From: Blasia pusilla
Taxonomy: Eukaryota; Marchantiophyta; Marchantiopsida; Blasiales
Direction of reading: 5' to 3'
DNA: 64,000 nucleotides
Assembly: GCA_050084515.1 (NCBI GenBank)
Contig: CM114271.1
Location: 60,078,001-60,142,000, forward strand
The position numbers and the translations under genes are program-made. The first letter of the stretch is position 1; every line of letters begins with the position of its first letter. Below, piece after piece: positions 17,290 through 30,399 of the stretch. Under the pieces are notes generated by a model. The model saw nothing but the letters and a program-made list of their open reading frames with translations. It did no database searches and was not told where the DNA came from.

Positions 17290-18340
17290 GTCACCAAGGT
17301 CTCACTTTCAAAGAGAAGCACTTATCGTTTCCTTGTCCTCTGTGTCTGAATTCGTGGGTCTCGGCACTACCCGGCCACTTCCAAGGTTGCCGATCAGATA
17401 TTAGGCATCTGCACTTCCTCACGTAAACCTTCTCAACTCCAGTAATATTCACGGCGGTACCTGATTGCAATGCATTCTTGTAACCTGAACCTGGCATTGT
17501 GGGTCCATGTGACCTCGCCACTTTCTCGCAAATAACAGTATTGGAACAACTGCACGCAACAGCCCAGGCGGACGGCGGACGCTATGAAATGCTTTTACAG
17601 CCAAGCCATGAACCCTCACGCAAACGTTTATAGGCCACGGACAATTACCATCCTGCGTAGGCTCGGCAACTAACCAGACTTAGTGAGCACATGAAAACTT
17701 TTGCGAATCCACTTTATTCCTAACTTGCTTAACCTCGTAATCTCTGCTTAAAGAATCCTGTCATGTGATGTTGAACTGTTGCAGAACTTTTTCCTACTCA
17801 TCGTCTCCATTACAATCTCCCACAAAAATTCTCCTCACGATCGATCTTTCATACATGCAAACCGCCTAATACCCGAGTCATTCACAGTTTCCATCAACAC
17901 ATTCTAACACAAGATTACTCATCTGAGCCATCACTCATCATTCCACAAATTCCGTTCATCCTCAGTTGCACACAATTCTTCATCTAATCCCTCGCTCCCC
18001 CATCACATCATCTCCCGCTAAACTCCAACATAACAATCCATATTTCCGTCACTGTGACTCTCTATACACTTTCAGCAAAAGCTCGTCGATGAACCTCATG
18101 CAAAATAATAAGTACTAATTTCCACAACCTGAGCGAGCCAGAAGAACAATTGGCAAACGCATCTCTTATTCTGATTCAATTGATGGCCCAGATCACACGC
18201 TCTCTAATGTGCTCTCTGGTGCGGTTGACGCCATAAGTCCTTGGCCTAAAGCGTGCGTGAAAAGACTGATAGCTCCCGTGGCCTTGTCCACAGGCCCAGA
18301 GGAGCCAAGTGACACAGAACTGTGATCTCTGTGGAATCCT
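17290..18340. other. Intergenic spacer
   Basis: Moderate GC content and several short frames on both strands, none with a family signature. I see no gene. Confidence 0.4.
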
Positions 18341-18388
18341 CGCAGCTTTCACGCTTCCCTTGCTCGCAGCTTTCACGCTTCCCTTGCT
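18341..18388. repeat. 24-bp tandem repeat, two copies
   Basis: CGCAGCTTTCACGCTTCCC followed by TTGCT occurs twice in a row without mismatch. Confidence 0.85.
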
Positions 18389-18429
18389 GCTCAACACCAC
18401 TCAACACATCTCGACGCCATGTGTGCTTA

Positions 18430-19350
18430 TCTAAGGGGATCGTGGGGGTTATGCAACTAGTGTGCGGCCTAGAATAGATAGACGAAGAGAAGGGTCATGG
18501 AAGTTTGGCTCCTGGACCTGAAAATCGCTGCAAATGTTGAGATATTTGAACAGTTCTTTTCAATTAGGTGTACCTACGATGTGGTAAAGTGCAATAATAT
18601 GAGAGGAGAAGTATGAGAGGAGAAGCGTGAAAGAAGCGAGGTTGCCCCTGTATTTTTTGGAAGCGGGTGCTCGTTGTAGATGCCAATTAGGTTGATATGA
18701 ATAGAGATGTAACACATTGATTTGTTGTGCAATATGGGACTAGTGAAGTCTTGTGAGAGAACTACATCATTTTGAGGTTGCTTAGGGGAAAATAAGATTT
18801 TCATATGCCATGAATCTTGGTTCATTACAAGTCGTTGCACCAAAGAATAATAAGTGCTTGTCTAACACGCAAAGGGAATGCATGGGTGTTATGAGATGCA
18901 ACAATACAATCGCTTTGCAAGGGTTATGAGAGTATTGTGGAAAAGTGGTAGATAGGGTCGTACAATGGAAGTGACAGGATAACAAAGCAGAATCTGTAGC
19001 AAATTTAGGTTGAGAGTGTTGAAGGCAAGCGTTTGTTTCTTGTTAAATTTAGGCATGAATAGAGTATCATAAATATGAGAAAGCTCAAAAAAAATTAGAA
19101 TGCGGTGCATAAGGCGGATTCAATGGAAGATGAAAGCTTAAAACTGAAATGCAATGATGACAACTTTATACATACACAATAAGCAAAATGTGATCAAAAG
19201 CAGATAGGGAAAGTTGAAAAAGACCATAATATTTGTAATTAAATGTAGGCATGAATAGTCTCTCATGAAGTCTGAGAATGGCTACAAGAGCAGCATCGGA
19301 ACCTTGTGTAAAATTACTAGGTAGAAAACTGGAATCCGGAAAGGTAATGA
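18430..19350. other. Intergenic spacer
   Basis: AT-rich with no credible gene. It probably contains the unmapped left part of the minus-strand Helitron segment. Confidence 0.35.
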
Positions 19351-19355
19351 ATCCT

Positions 19356-21366
19356 CTAAGGACGGAGGAGAGATTCTATTATGCAAGCTTGCAGAGCAAG
19401 CTTAGGATCACTTTGGATGTAGTTGTTCACGCCTTTGAGGAAATCTTTAAAGTGATCCCTGGCTTTGTTCAACTTTGTTGCGAGATCAACACGGGCGACT
19501 TGCTCAAGCTGCATGACATCTGTGAGAATTGTTATCTCGGTATTTAGCTGGATTGTGCGCTTTTCAGCCTCATCGAGAGTTGTTCAAAAATAATCATAAA
19601 CCTCGACAGGAATGGAATTCGTGTGCTCTTCCATGTTGGTTGAGTCACCAATATATCCTTGTTGAAAATGATTGCAATCCCAAGCCTACATGAGAATCAG
19701 GGACTAAACATGTAAGACAATGGTGCAGCCATAAAATGGATACGGGGAAAGGATTGAAGTGTAAGAATGCTAGGTAACTCTGATATGAAGTTAACATGAA
19801 GCCTAGAACAACAACGCACAGAGCTTCAATAGAGAAAATGTAACATCTGATTTACAATCCATACCATTCAACAACAACTAACTCTGCTCGCACAATACAG
19901 CAAGATTTGTGAATAAGATGAACATAAACTTGCATATGACAAGGTTAGATTCAATAAGATGAAAGGCACAAAGGTGGAATGAATATACACTAAGATTAAA
20001 CATGAGTAATGTTGACTGTGAATGCAAGTTGATAGTTGATCAGATGATATCATAATTGAATGAAATATCAAACACGTGGCAGCATAAGCATTGAAGTAAT
20101 TTAATATAACTAGCCCAGAAACATTCAGAAATATTAGAAAGGAGAATGTACCATAAAATGGAGTTGAAAAATATGATGTGGAGAAACAACACATAAATAT
20201 GTGGAAGTTTAGATACTGGAATTAAGAAAACTTGGAATTCTCACGAGAGTATTCAAAGGTTTGACATCATAAAAGTGTTGAATTTTTGGAAAAAGATGGT
20301 GGTAAATGTAGCACATTAACAATTGACAAAACCAGATTAGAGTGTAGTCCCTAAGTCGCGTAGGGTGATATGGGAGTATGTGTGATATTGAAAAGTTATC
20401 AGTTGAATTCATTGCAGCAAAATAGGGTGACTACCAAGACCAAAATGAAGAACATGCAAATGACATAGACAAGGAAGTTAGGTAGAGTACATGAATCACT
20501 GAAAGAAGCACTTGTGATTGAAGTAAGGACCAAAATGCAAATTGGTTGAGAAACTTACCATAAGAGAAGCTATTGCTCATGTGCATTTTTGTTTGCTTGG
20601 AGACTGCAATGTAGAGTTAAATTCATTGCTCTGGGCAGTGCTAAAGGTGCCAATGATATCATTGACATCTCTCTGGGAAGGTGGGTTTGAGTTGTGTGTT
20701 GGATCAGATGGCAAAATAACGACATCATCAAATTCTAGGAGAATAGGTAAGTGAGACGGATTATCGGCATCAATGGGAATAGGCTCAAAGTCTGGAAATT
20801 GCCCATTATCTAGGGTTGTTTTCATTCGATCAATAAGTTGTGTGGCCTTAGCGGAAGTCAAGTCTATTAACATGTTAAGAGGCAAGTGCATTTGATGCCT
20901 CAAAACTCCTAGTTGATTAGGTCTGATACCACCAAACACTAGGTTGAAGAGTCTAGCTACATCTTTTCTCATCAAGGATGTCTCCTTGAAATCAACATTC
21001 TTAAACTTCAAAACTTCCTTCTGGATTCCTAAAATTGAAAGCATCAAGATCACTTAAAATATTCTAGAAGCAAATATGAAAATTTTATTGGACTCATGAG
21101 AGGAAGACAAGCAAAAAACTAGCTGAAGCTAGTGCATCTTTGTTTAGCCGGCGGAACTTAGAATCCCATTGGTGACCCTGGGTAATAAGTGTCTGGATGT
21201 GTCTTTCAGTTACACCCTGTTCCGAAAAAGAAGGAACCATGCCTAAATTGTCCATATATTTTATCTGTTTCTCTGTGGGGAATATGAAGCGGGGCTTGAA
21301 CTCCTTAGGATGTGCATGAATGTCTGATAAAATCATGCTAGCGAAGTCCAAGTAGCTCGAGGGAAC
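19356..21366 (-). pseudogene. Unrecognised three-block gene, copy 2 (Helitron-associated)
   Basis: Block A (21366-21120) starts after an acceptor (CCACAG) and reads VPSSYLDFASMIL, then PRFIFPTEKQIKYMDNLG and LITQGHQWDSKF. Its phase-1 end at a weak donor matches block B, which starts at 21028 after TTTTAG and reads IQKEVLKFKNVDFKET, GGIRPNQL, then FEPIPIDADNPSHLP and LEFDDVVILPSD before a stop at 20577. Block C (about 19677-19356) reads TTLDEAEKRTIQLNTEI through VARVDLATKLNKARDHF and is probably helical; it has one in-frame TGA at its start and ends LLRP-stop. All three blocks recur at 3905-7865. I know no family that fits. Upstream exons must exist, because A begins at an acceptor. The Ty3/gypsy remnant begins about 60 bp upstream and separates it from the Helitron helicase. 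Confidence 0.6.
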
Positions 21367-21429
21367 CTGTGGATGATGTGTTAAGTGAATATAAAGCAAT
21401 AGAAGATAAGAAATAACTTAGTAGAGGTG

Positions 21430-23178
21430 TCGGGAGCAACATATGTTGGTACCCACACATTTGGATCATCAAGATCTAACACTTGTCATTTTGTGAACTC
21501 ATGTCACATCGAATAGCTAAGTTCTCAAAGGGGATAATAACTCTACAAAAATCTCTCCCGAGAACAAGACCCACACATTTGGAAAAGTATCCGCCATGTG
21601 AAAATGACTGGATCTCTCCCAAAGAGCAAAAAGTATGGTGAAAATGACGCCAAGGATTCCTGTCGACTAAAGCAATAACCCATAGCCAACCATGGCAACT
21701 ATAGGTCCCACTCCCTCAACCATCCTCGCTGCAAGCCATACTTGCACAATCCTCTCTTCGCCGTATGTACTACTCTCTCCGCCAACCCATCGGCCTCAGG
21801 ATGATCTCTGGACGTGGTGCGGTGATCTATCAGCGCCTGATTACATAAGGCTTGAAACTCTCCCTTGAACTCGATACCCTTGTCAGTCAACACCTCCTCC
21901 GGTGCACCAAAGTGACTAAGCACACGATCTAGAAACGCATAAGATGTTCCCTTGCTTGCCTTGTCCGATAGTGCCACCAACTCTATCCACTTGGAGAAAT
22001 GCTCCACCATGACCAACACGTACATGTGATGACGCCCCGTCAATGGCAAAGGTCCCGCAAAGTCTAAACTCCACTGATATCCTAAACCCATAATCAGCAA
22101 AGGATGTAACTGCGGAGTGGAAGGATGCTTGCACTCTGTCACATACCATACATCTGGCCACAAATTGTTGTACCCCAATATGCATGCCGCGCCACCAATA
22201 TTGAATCTGGAGTAAGCTCTAAGTACGCTTCACTCCAAAATATCCCAACTCCTCGTGGGCATGTCGCACTATACGTGCTCCCTGGGAAGGATGAGGTACC
22301 ACTCGTATCCTACAATCTCCCCATACCCGCAAATTATGAGTCCCCTCCCACCTAAACCTCTTGGCTCTCTGTAGGATCCGATTCCGCTCCCTAGCACTCA
22401 CTATGCTCGCTATGACGCCAGTGCGCAAGAACTCCACAACCTCCACATTGTCATGGATATCACAACCACATGTCGCCTCCTCACTTACCTCCGGATCCAA
22501 AGACTCATCATCTTAACCCACCACTAGATTCATCACCTCCGAATAACCTACCATAGTCAACCAACAAATATAGGCAGATGCATGCCAACCGGGCACCATC
22601 TCCTCATCACTCTCTCCGTGCCATCGAGCTCTTGTGTCGTTTCTCTAACTCGGACATGGGTTATGACTCAACCCATCTGCATCCTAGTTCAACCGAGTTA
22701 GACTGTGAACCACCTCAAACTCATACTTGTGTAGTAATAGAGCCCACCTTGCAAGCTTTCCCGTAAACTTTTCGGACTCCATCAACCACCTCAACGGTTG
22801 ATGATCAGTGATAAGTGTGAAAGGGTTGCCAAATAAATAGCACCTAAAATGTGCCACGGCCCGATTGCCACCTATCTCTTGCTGCTCGGGGATAAAGGCA
22901 TGACTCCACGCCTGCCTCACGAGGTCTTCGGCACTCCTTTGTAGCTCTCGAGTCGTACCCCACAATGGTGAAGAGGTCTCGCCAACATGGGAAGAGACAC
23001 CCGCCATGGCATGTCTCTCCGTGGGACTATCCGCCACAAGAACATCCTCCGCATGTACATTCCCCTCCAAAAACTCTCCTGGCCAGCTAACACTACCTGT
23101 GAAAGTTGCCAACGTGGTCACAGACTCGTCTTGTGATCGACCACCTCGGCACGCAAACTGCAGGGGTAACTGACTCAT
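21430..23178 (-). pseudogene. RNase H and integrase remnant, family-2 gypsy element
   Basis: RNase H end: AVAHFRCYLFGNPFTLITDHQPLRWLMES (in part) at about 22860-22760. An integrase zinc-binding start (HAHEELGYFGVKRT, about 22270-22230) follows, then the core with WSLDFAGPLP (first Asp), VLTDKGIEF (second Asp) and DHPEADGLAERVV (Glu), all at 22178-21699. The catalytic DDE residues are intact, but the zinc-binding part is in a different frame from the core. It extends in broken form to about 21430. Confidence 0.75.
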
Positions 23179-23399
23179 CCGGCCGTCACCTCACTCCCAC
23201 CCTGGTCGATAAGCAACGGTGTCCTCCCACAAGTCAAGGATGAATCCTAGGGGATATAACATTGTATTGCCCCACCAACACATCATACGACTCAGTTGGA
23301 GTCATAATCGCACCTGTGCGCACCATAGCACTATCCGTCGCATGTTCTGGCTGGACTCTAACTACTATCTCATGTCGAGTCATATACTGTGTGGGTGAC

Positions 23400-23990
23400 A
23401 CACCCCCAATCGAGGTCTGTATCTAGAAGGAACAAGGCTCAATGTCGGCCTTCCGTAACCCCGATGCTAAACACCTCGCCTTCCCTAACATCAAGGGTTG
23501 CACTCCCGAATCAAGTAGGATGCGTTGCGGGTGTATATTTTCCCGTCGAGCTAACCAAGTAAAATACTCAAGCTCGGTTATCCAGTAACACTACTCCATG
23601 TGTCATCACTACTCGCTCTATAGCCGGTCGAGCTGGCATATCTACCAACCGCGCCGTCGCATGCCATGACTCTGTGGGGGACATCCTCGAGCATCAGCTC
23701 TGAGGGCAAGTCCACCATCTCCTCAACTACCTCTGAACAAGAAGCAGTCACCTATCCATGCTCACACAACGTGGCGGCCAGCCGGAACACCTCAACTTGT
23801 CCAACTCCCAACGTCACCAGCTCTATGGCGGAGAAAAGCGGAGTTTGACTCACATTGGTGGCCACCTCCAACACTATGGTCGACACTGACTCCACTCGAG
23901 CCGGCATAGGAATAGTCACTCCAACTCCTCATGACGTCAACGTACCAGCCTGAGCTCTAGGCACTACTGGTCGTCGAGGCACCATCGATG
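23400..23990 (-). pseudogene. Aspartic protease region, family-2 gypsy element
   Basis: The minus strand reads QRILLDSGVQPLMLGKA at about 23540-23490, with the DSG catalytic triplet of a retroelement protease, after a leader containing FRLAATLCEHG. The corresponding part of the inner plus-strand element (41300-42018) has the same leader (VFCLATTLCERG) and a damaged triplet. Frame breaks are present. Confidence 0.6.
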
Positions 23991-24199
23991 GTGTGTCTAG
24001 TGCCTCCGACAATGTGAATGACTGTGGAACCCTGGCCTGCTACCCATCAATCCCCTCCGGTGGGTCAATTTCAATTCCACCTCACTACGTCTCGCAACAC
24101 CATGAGTCACCAATACATCCACCTCAACCTGAGGTGCACTACACATAAACCCCATACTAGCGAGATCCTCACTCGGGTCAGGGTAAGAGGTAGAAGTTG

Positions 24200-25640
24200 G
24201 AGCCACACTAGCTGCTCGCGGCTGCGTGCCTTCCTTGAGCTGCATCATCGTCATGGCAACAATCCTCTGCTCCTACTGATCGATGCGTGAGAGAAGTGTC
24301 GGCTCTGGTGCTCTTGCTCCATCTCCTTTGGCTAGTGGTGGTCCTCTACCACCACGTCCACGAAGAACTCCTCGACCTCCTCCTAGACGAACGCCCCCAA
24401 GCCCTCGGCCTACCTCTGGACATGCCTCTCGACGAAGGTCAAAACATCTATTCCTAGTGTGACCCTATCTATGGCAATAGTCACACTGGTATTGTGGTGG
24501 GGCCATCCTCTGTGGCTCCTGAGCAGTTGGAGGCGCTCGTGGTCCTCTCCCATGCTATGTGCAATCTCTCTGCCTATGGGCCCCTCCACACGTCCAACAA
24601 GACAATATCGGTCCCTGTTGGGCAACATATGTAGGTACGGGTCATTGCCTCATAGGCTCACGGTATCCGGCCTACTCTCTAGGCACACTGGCCTGCTCCC
24701 GTGGTCCTGGTGCTCGATGTGGCACATGTGGGATCATCGTCGCTTGTGGATCCGTCGACTCTCAAGAAAATCCAGCAGTCACTACCTGTTCCTCACTCAT
24801 GTTGAGCTCAATACGCTCAGAAAACTCGGAGACCACCTTCAATGTGGGCTTTGCTGTATGAATCAGCACCGCATCTCAAACTCTCCTCCGTAGTTCTCGA
24901 TCCACAACCCCGTACCAATATTGGACTAACTGCGCCTCTGTCACTCCATTCGTAACAATGATCAGCCTCCTCATGGGCGTGAATGCCTCTCTCGGACTCT
25001 CACCCGATTGTCGCTGAAAATCTTGTAGACTCTTCAGCTTGTCAGTGCATACGCATTAATAGCTCTTCCCCAACTGTCGGAAGAACTCCAATGTGGGACT
25101 GAAGCTGGGTGGTACTCTACCACCAGAGGTCTCAGCCACATGGCATGTCTCACTGCCCTCCTCTCCATCTAGTCTCCAGGCTTATGATATGGATCTCTCT
25201 CCTCTCACAATCCCATCGTATGCCTCGCGACCACTAGTGGACACATACCCTGGAGCCAAATACATCCTCCAGGCATCAATCTCTATTGAACATAGTGATC
25301 AAAACTCCATATAGTCATCCATCGGAGGACCCTCCAGGTACTGGAACAACCCCTTCCATGCCATAAAAGGGTTGAGCCGTGTCGGGGTCCGTATCTCTTG
25401 GAAGTCGCACCACGTGTCGAACTCCTGGATAAAACCATCTAAGTTGATGGTGCCCACTGCACCCGAGAAACAACGCATGCCCCGATGGCCGATGTCGTCC
25501 ATCTCCTGCCAAGTGATACTACCTCCGTCTGTGATCTCGTCACCAGACCCGGTGTCCAATGATGACGATCTAGCCACGGATGGATGTCGTGGTAGCTCCT
25601 CACTTGTAACCCCTCGGTATCTCAATCCACTTTGTGTCAC
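24200..25640 (-). pseudogene. Gag remnant of the family-2 gypsy element
   Basis: The first part (25640-25299) is an open frame that includes GTINLDGFIQEFDTW and KGLFQYLEGPPMDDY, typical of a gypsy capsid N-terminal half. Further on there are two zinc-knuckle-like motifs. One (about 24600-24560) reads CWTCGGAHRQRDC with a short spacer. The other (about 24490-24450) is a CX2CX4HX4C knuckle, CDYCHR-stop-GHTRNRC, with an in-frame TAG. A Gly/Arg-rich linker follows. Multiple stops make it non-functional. Confidence 0.65.
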
Positions 25641-26869
25641 ACCACTACTACTGCTCGCACTACCTCGTTCTTCCGAACCTTGGAAGAACGTTGTGATGAC
25701 AACCCTGTCTCACCCGCTCAAGCACTCAGACTCACCGAGAGTCTCCCACACTCCTCACTAGCTCACTTGTGCAAACGTCAATCCCGTGATGACATATCCA
25801 ACCTCACGCACACTCAACACTCCGGCTCACCATGAGCATCCCACTAACTCACCTAACCTACAAACACGCTCGGGTCACACATACGACCCCTACTCGGAAA
25901 CCGCCGTATATCCACCAACATGCTACACATGAACAGAGTCTACACTCGTCACCATCACTGCACCCACCTAGCACCAACTACTATTCGATACCAAGCACTC
26001 ACAATCTCACATAAGATAAGTGCGGGAAAAAGGGACTCGAATGGGTAACCTGATCACGCCTTCCAACGTACTGCACCGTCAACACTCACTCCTCCACGTG
26101 ATATGACAACCTCCGCATTACAACACTCTCCTCGACCACCACATCGAACCTCCCGTCAGCATTGGCATTTATGCCTCCATCAGGATTGTCGCAAATCCCA
26201 GCCACGCCCGTAATAGATCACGTCCTCAATATCCCTCTGCCCAACCCTAGACGCGCCTCGCAACCTCTACTCAACCCCGTCCAAAGGCAACCCTGCCCGT
26301 CTATGACGATACCCACACCTCTACCACGTCCGCCCTACCTCCTACGTCACCCTTGACTTCGACCACATCCGCTCTATCAACCACGTTATGTTGTCTACTA
26401 CTTCATCTACCACGTTGGGACGTCGCCAACCATGGCGCTCCCAACCTCCAACTGCGGCTCACCCTCCGCATCCCAGCTCGTGGACGCCTAAACCCTAAAA
26501 TGCATCCGTTCGACCTACGTGCGAAGCGCGCCTAGTCCTAGCCACCCTTGCAACCCTAGCCCCTTGGCGGCTGCAAGACCTGAAATGCTAAACATCTCTC
26601 TTTCCCGACACGCGCCACTCACCAGTCAACACTACACTCCGCACTACACCTGAGTGCCCTTGCCGCTACACCGCTACTACCATACACCAGTCCGCTACCA
26701 ACAAAAATCAAGGAAAAATCAGCAGCGCTTCCGCGCACGACCTCCCAAACTTGAAAAATGACAATACAATCGCCAACCAGCGTCTCCAGGGGCTTCCAAC
26801 CGAGGCAACCCGCTTGCCTACCTGGAAACACAAAATTCCCACCAGCCCCCTGGCATCTTTCTCATGTAA

Positions 26870-27310
26870 AAATAAAGAGTAGTAAAAATGGCACACCCGG
26901 CCTAAAACTCCACTCCTCAATCTACATCGGCATATCGAGCCTCATCCACCCTGCGCTATCAAGGAATCTGGATGCTAGCACCTTAGTCCTATCTCTTACA
27001 CATACAAGAGGGGTGTTCCAACGGCCCAACATGAGAAAGATGGTTTGGGAAAGCCATATTCCTCCCTTATATAGGGTTAGGAAGAGCCAAAAGGCTCTTC
27101 CCCTAAAAATAGCTATCCTCCTGGTAACCTATGCGTACAGGCTACTAGGGGCGGGTGACCTCATCAACAAATCACTCGGATATGAAAGACCTCAACAAGA
27201 AAATTGTCAGAAACGACAGTCCTGACACAACGGACCTATCCTCAAACTCATCCGACACTGTGGGACAAAGTTACATCAAGATAGTCCGCTTGCTCCTATG
27301 CCCCATCCAC
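26870..27310 (-). mobile_element. 5' LTR region of the family-2 gypsy element
   Basis: This region matches 1990-2455 in reverse complement and lies upstream of gag in the element's orientation, as a 5' LTR should. The minus strand contains CTATATAAGG (around 27070-27079), a plausible TATA element, followed by the conserved CCATCTTTCTCATGT. Exact ends could not be set because no second LTR copy is attached. Confidence 0.5.
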
Positions 27311-28803
27311 GATAGATCTCGGCCTATCGGCTATTCAGATGTGAAATCTCTTCTCTTGACTCTAAATAGCATCGCGTAGACTAGTCCCAAAGCAAAGAAA
27401 GATTTGACGACCAAGAGGCAAGAACCATGAATTGTGTATCCTTGTCTCTTATGTGCATTCATGGCATAACCCAACATAAGCGAAAATGATTTTTTTGCAA
27501 ATTTTTGATATGAGCATACTTGAGAGTAGAGAAATTTGTTCCACTAATTGTGATAGATTTTGCGTTAGAGTCAAGAGTAACAATAATATGCACTAGCTTG
27601 TCATCTTAGATCAGTGACAGTTGCCAAGGATCCATTGGCTGCCTAACATTTTAGATTGACATTAGATGTAATCATGACTCGGCCATGAAGTGCAACAAAT
27701 GGTAGTTGATGGAAAGACTCGTCATTTGACCATGCACTAAATTTTAGCCTTGAAGGTATATGTGATTGAACATTTATTTTGATAATTTAACCATCTCCAA
27801 AAATACTCCTAAGGGCTAGCAGATTGAATAGAGCAACATCCTCACGATGGGTGCAAATTATGGTTGTGTCTGAGCTAATGAAGTTTGTTGCTTCATCCCA
27901 AGTCACAAAGTATTCACTTAAGCACTCATCAATCTCTACCTGAGCAGGAATTCTAGACCTGATTGATGGAAGAAATTGATGATAGAATGGATCATCAAAT
28001 TGACCGCCAGGTGTTATCAATTCATGTTCAACTACATCTTGAAGGAATGTAGAAGAACTAATATGGCAACCATGACAAATGTCATAAACTCTATGACTAC
28101 AAAATGGTGGCAATTGGCACAAATCTCCCACAAGGATGAGCAATTTATCACCAAGTATATTTTGGCCACTGCACCTTGATACTTCATTAATCCGCATCAT
28201 ACCTACCTGAAGGACCATGGTGGTTAACATGGAGCACTCGTCAACTACTATAACCTGGGCAGCCTTGAGGTTCATATAACAATCAGATGTTGCATGCATT
28301 GATGGTGGGTCGTCCCTAATAGGGATGGTAAAAGTTGAGTGAATTGTACTTGCGTCCTTATGGAGACGGACAACAGCTATACCAGTTGTGGCAGTGAGCA
28401 AAGGAGACATCTTCCTTGACTTCCAATAGTTGTACATGAAGGAAATAAAGTAAGACTTACCACAACTTGGAGCTCCTTTAAGAAGCACTCGTCCTGATTT
28501 TTTCCTCGTGAGTTGAGCAAAGAGATTAACCTGTTTTGGATTCAACATGCCTAAGCTTGGGTCAGGAGATGGTTCATCATTAGATGTATTGCTGATCTCA
28601 AGCTCTTGTGAGTCCAGAGTAGTTATTGAGTTAAGATCCAAGCTTAACTCAAGTGTAAGAATGGTAGTCACTTTAGAAATTATCTCAGCTTCATGGACAC
28701 GACTCCACAAGTTCTTCACAACATGGAGTTTTATGAGATTTTGAATATCACCCATATCCTTAACCTCTATGCAGACACTCATGGAGATACGTCCATTGGT
28801 CAT
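27290..28803 (-). pseudogene. Helitron PIF1-like helicase
   Basis: A 338-codon open frame (28803-27787) carries helicase motifs in order: Walker A GAPSCGKS, TATTGIAVVRL (Ia), VIVVDECSML (Walker B) and LVGDLCQLPP (III), then THREDVALFN. After a stop the same frame continues with PFVALHGRVMITSNVNLK. Following further stops and a shift come GYAMNAHKRQGYTIHG and GLVYAMLFRV, the C-terminal motifs of PIF1 helicases. This is the helicase half of a rolling-circle (Rep-Hel) Helitron; the Rep part is next upstream. The frame damage at the 3' end indicates loss of function. The end runs into the gypsy element's LTR. Confidence 0.8.
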
Positions 28804-28870
28804 TCTGAAATGCCAAAATTGATTCTTCCAATGTAAAATTCACATTGTCAAGAATAACTAAGTAGAAGAA

Positions 28871-29790
28871 TTAATTATAGCGAAGAAGTGAATAAAATTC
28901 AGTAAACCTAAGAAGTCTAGAAGTTCTGCTTACAATGTTGCCTGATTTATTAAGCCCAATGACTTTATCACTTGTAGTTTTCGGATAGACCTTCAACAAC
29001 TCAAAGGTCGACCAATAGGAGAAAACTGAGAGGGCATTTAGACTAGCTGGTCTATTAGCATAGAGAGTGGTAGGATGAATACATGGGACGGAGGCAGATT
29101 TGTACACGTAGGTTCTTCTTGAAGGTGGATTGCAGTCGATGTAATGAACAGCCTGGGATCTATATATAATGAGAATGTGGAGAGAAGTGAGAGCAGCCTT
29201 GGTAGAAGATACATACCTATTTAGGACAACCCCAAACACGAGAAGTTTGATCTCATCCAAACCACCAAGACCAAGACATTTTGCTGCTTTGGTGTCAATA
29301 TCGAGAGACCCAATAGGATAAGATTTGAGGACACATTTTAATAGATAGAATGACCAATCAACGTTTGTGACTCGTTGAACATTCATGTGAGGGTGATATG
29401 GAATGACTTTGTGGTGCTCAGGTGAGGGATGACAATAGTTCCATTTCATTGTAAGGGGATCAATGAATGCATCAGTTCTAGTATTTACATATGCTGGGAA
29501 TCCAAGACAACAGTAGGGTTTTTGCTTTTGCTTCCTAACAATGCAGATATCCTCCTTGCACTTGTGCAATTGCTTGTGTCGGACGAGATCTAGTAGAGTC
29601 TTACTTGGATCAATAATATTGGATTGATTCCTCTCATGGTCTCTTACTGGATCAAGAGATGGGATGCATGAACTTATCTCTGATGTAATCCGGTCAACGT
29701 CATCCATGTGAATCCACAGGATCATGTGGCAATGCAATCTGTCTCTTCCCTGTAGCTCATAACGAAGGAGATAGTCTTGAACTCTACCTA
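28871..29790 (-). pseudogene. Helitron Rep (HUH endonuclease) region
   Basis: Around 29755-29700 the minus strand reads YELQGRDRLHCHMILWIH, which carries the HxH pair of the Rep HUH motif preceded by the usual GR. The 288-codon frame continues with PYHPHMNVQRVTNVDWSFYLLKCVLK, matching the region of Helitron Rep that holds the catalytic tyrosines' neighbourhood, and then degenerates. In life, Rep nicks one strand and drives rolling-circle transposition together with the helicase. A frame break lies between this segment and the helicase (about 28803-28871). Confidence 0.75.
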
Positions 29791-29802
29791 TAATTTAGGG
29801 TC

Positions 29803-30201
29803 CTAAGAAAATGAATAAGGAGAGAAAAGAGGGAAGTCTGGCACACACTCAATTGATTCCTCACACCATGTGAAATTGGGATTGAATTTTTGAAGGAGAT
29901 CCTCAAGATCATCAAACTCTACCCATCGTGTTGCAGATACTACATCAGAAGTTAGTGTTAGGAATGGATGGGGCACTTCCCATTTGTGCACCATAGCTCT
30001 TAGGTCCTTGAGATGTCGTCGGTGCGAGGCAGGACTACCGGGTATTTGAGGGCTAATGGAATATTTGGACAAATGGTGATATAATTCTTCATCCCTACGG
30101 AGACTTTTCAATTCTTTGTTAAGAAAAAAGGTCTTCGAGATAAAGCACAATGCAATAGATTGGCGCAACTGGTACATTAGCAAAGGGTAAGGTGTGAACA
30201 T
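29803..30201 (-). pseudogene. Helitron_like_N region
   Basis: The frame holds GSPASHRRHLKDLRAMVHK followed by PHPFLTLTSDVVSATRWVEF, the signature of the Helitron helicase-like N-terminal domain that precedes Rep. It is separated from Rep by a stop near 29800. The same reading continues upstream in broken form. Confidence 0.75.
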
Positions 30202-30399
30202 CGAAAATACATTGAATAGTTATCGATTTTGTTGCCGGATATAGTATGAAAAGGTATATCAGCCCGTAAAGTAGCCACGGTAAAAGGAAAAAAAATGGAA
30301 ATGATGTTGTTTCTATCGTGAGTCACGAATCAAGGGATGTACTAGACACATCGATGAGGAGTTTCTCACAAGAAAATGCAGTCTCTCGCTAGTATATAG

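Larger units (their letters stand above)
21425..27320 (-). mobile_element. Decayed Ty3/gypsy element, family 2
   Basis: On the minus strand, from right to left: an LTR (about 26870-27310), a leader, gag with zinc knuckles, protease, RNase H and integrase. The reverse transcriptase expected between protease and RNase H is missing, so the element carries a large internal deletion. Stops and frame changes occur throughout. The right edge abuts the end of a Helitron helicase (about 27290-27320) and the left edge lies next to block A of the three-block gene, so the element probably inserted into the Helitron. No 3' LTR was found on the left. The same family forms the inner element at 39880-47495. 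Confidence 0.7.

Noticed and set aside
24018-26535. Plus-strand frames opposite the gypsy gag region
   Set aside because: They are antisense readings of the retroelement, which has clear family motifs on the minus strand.
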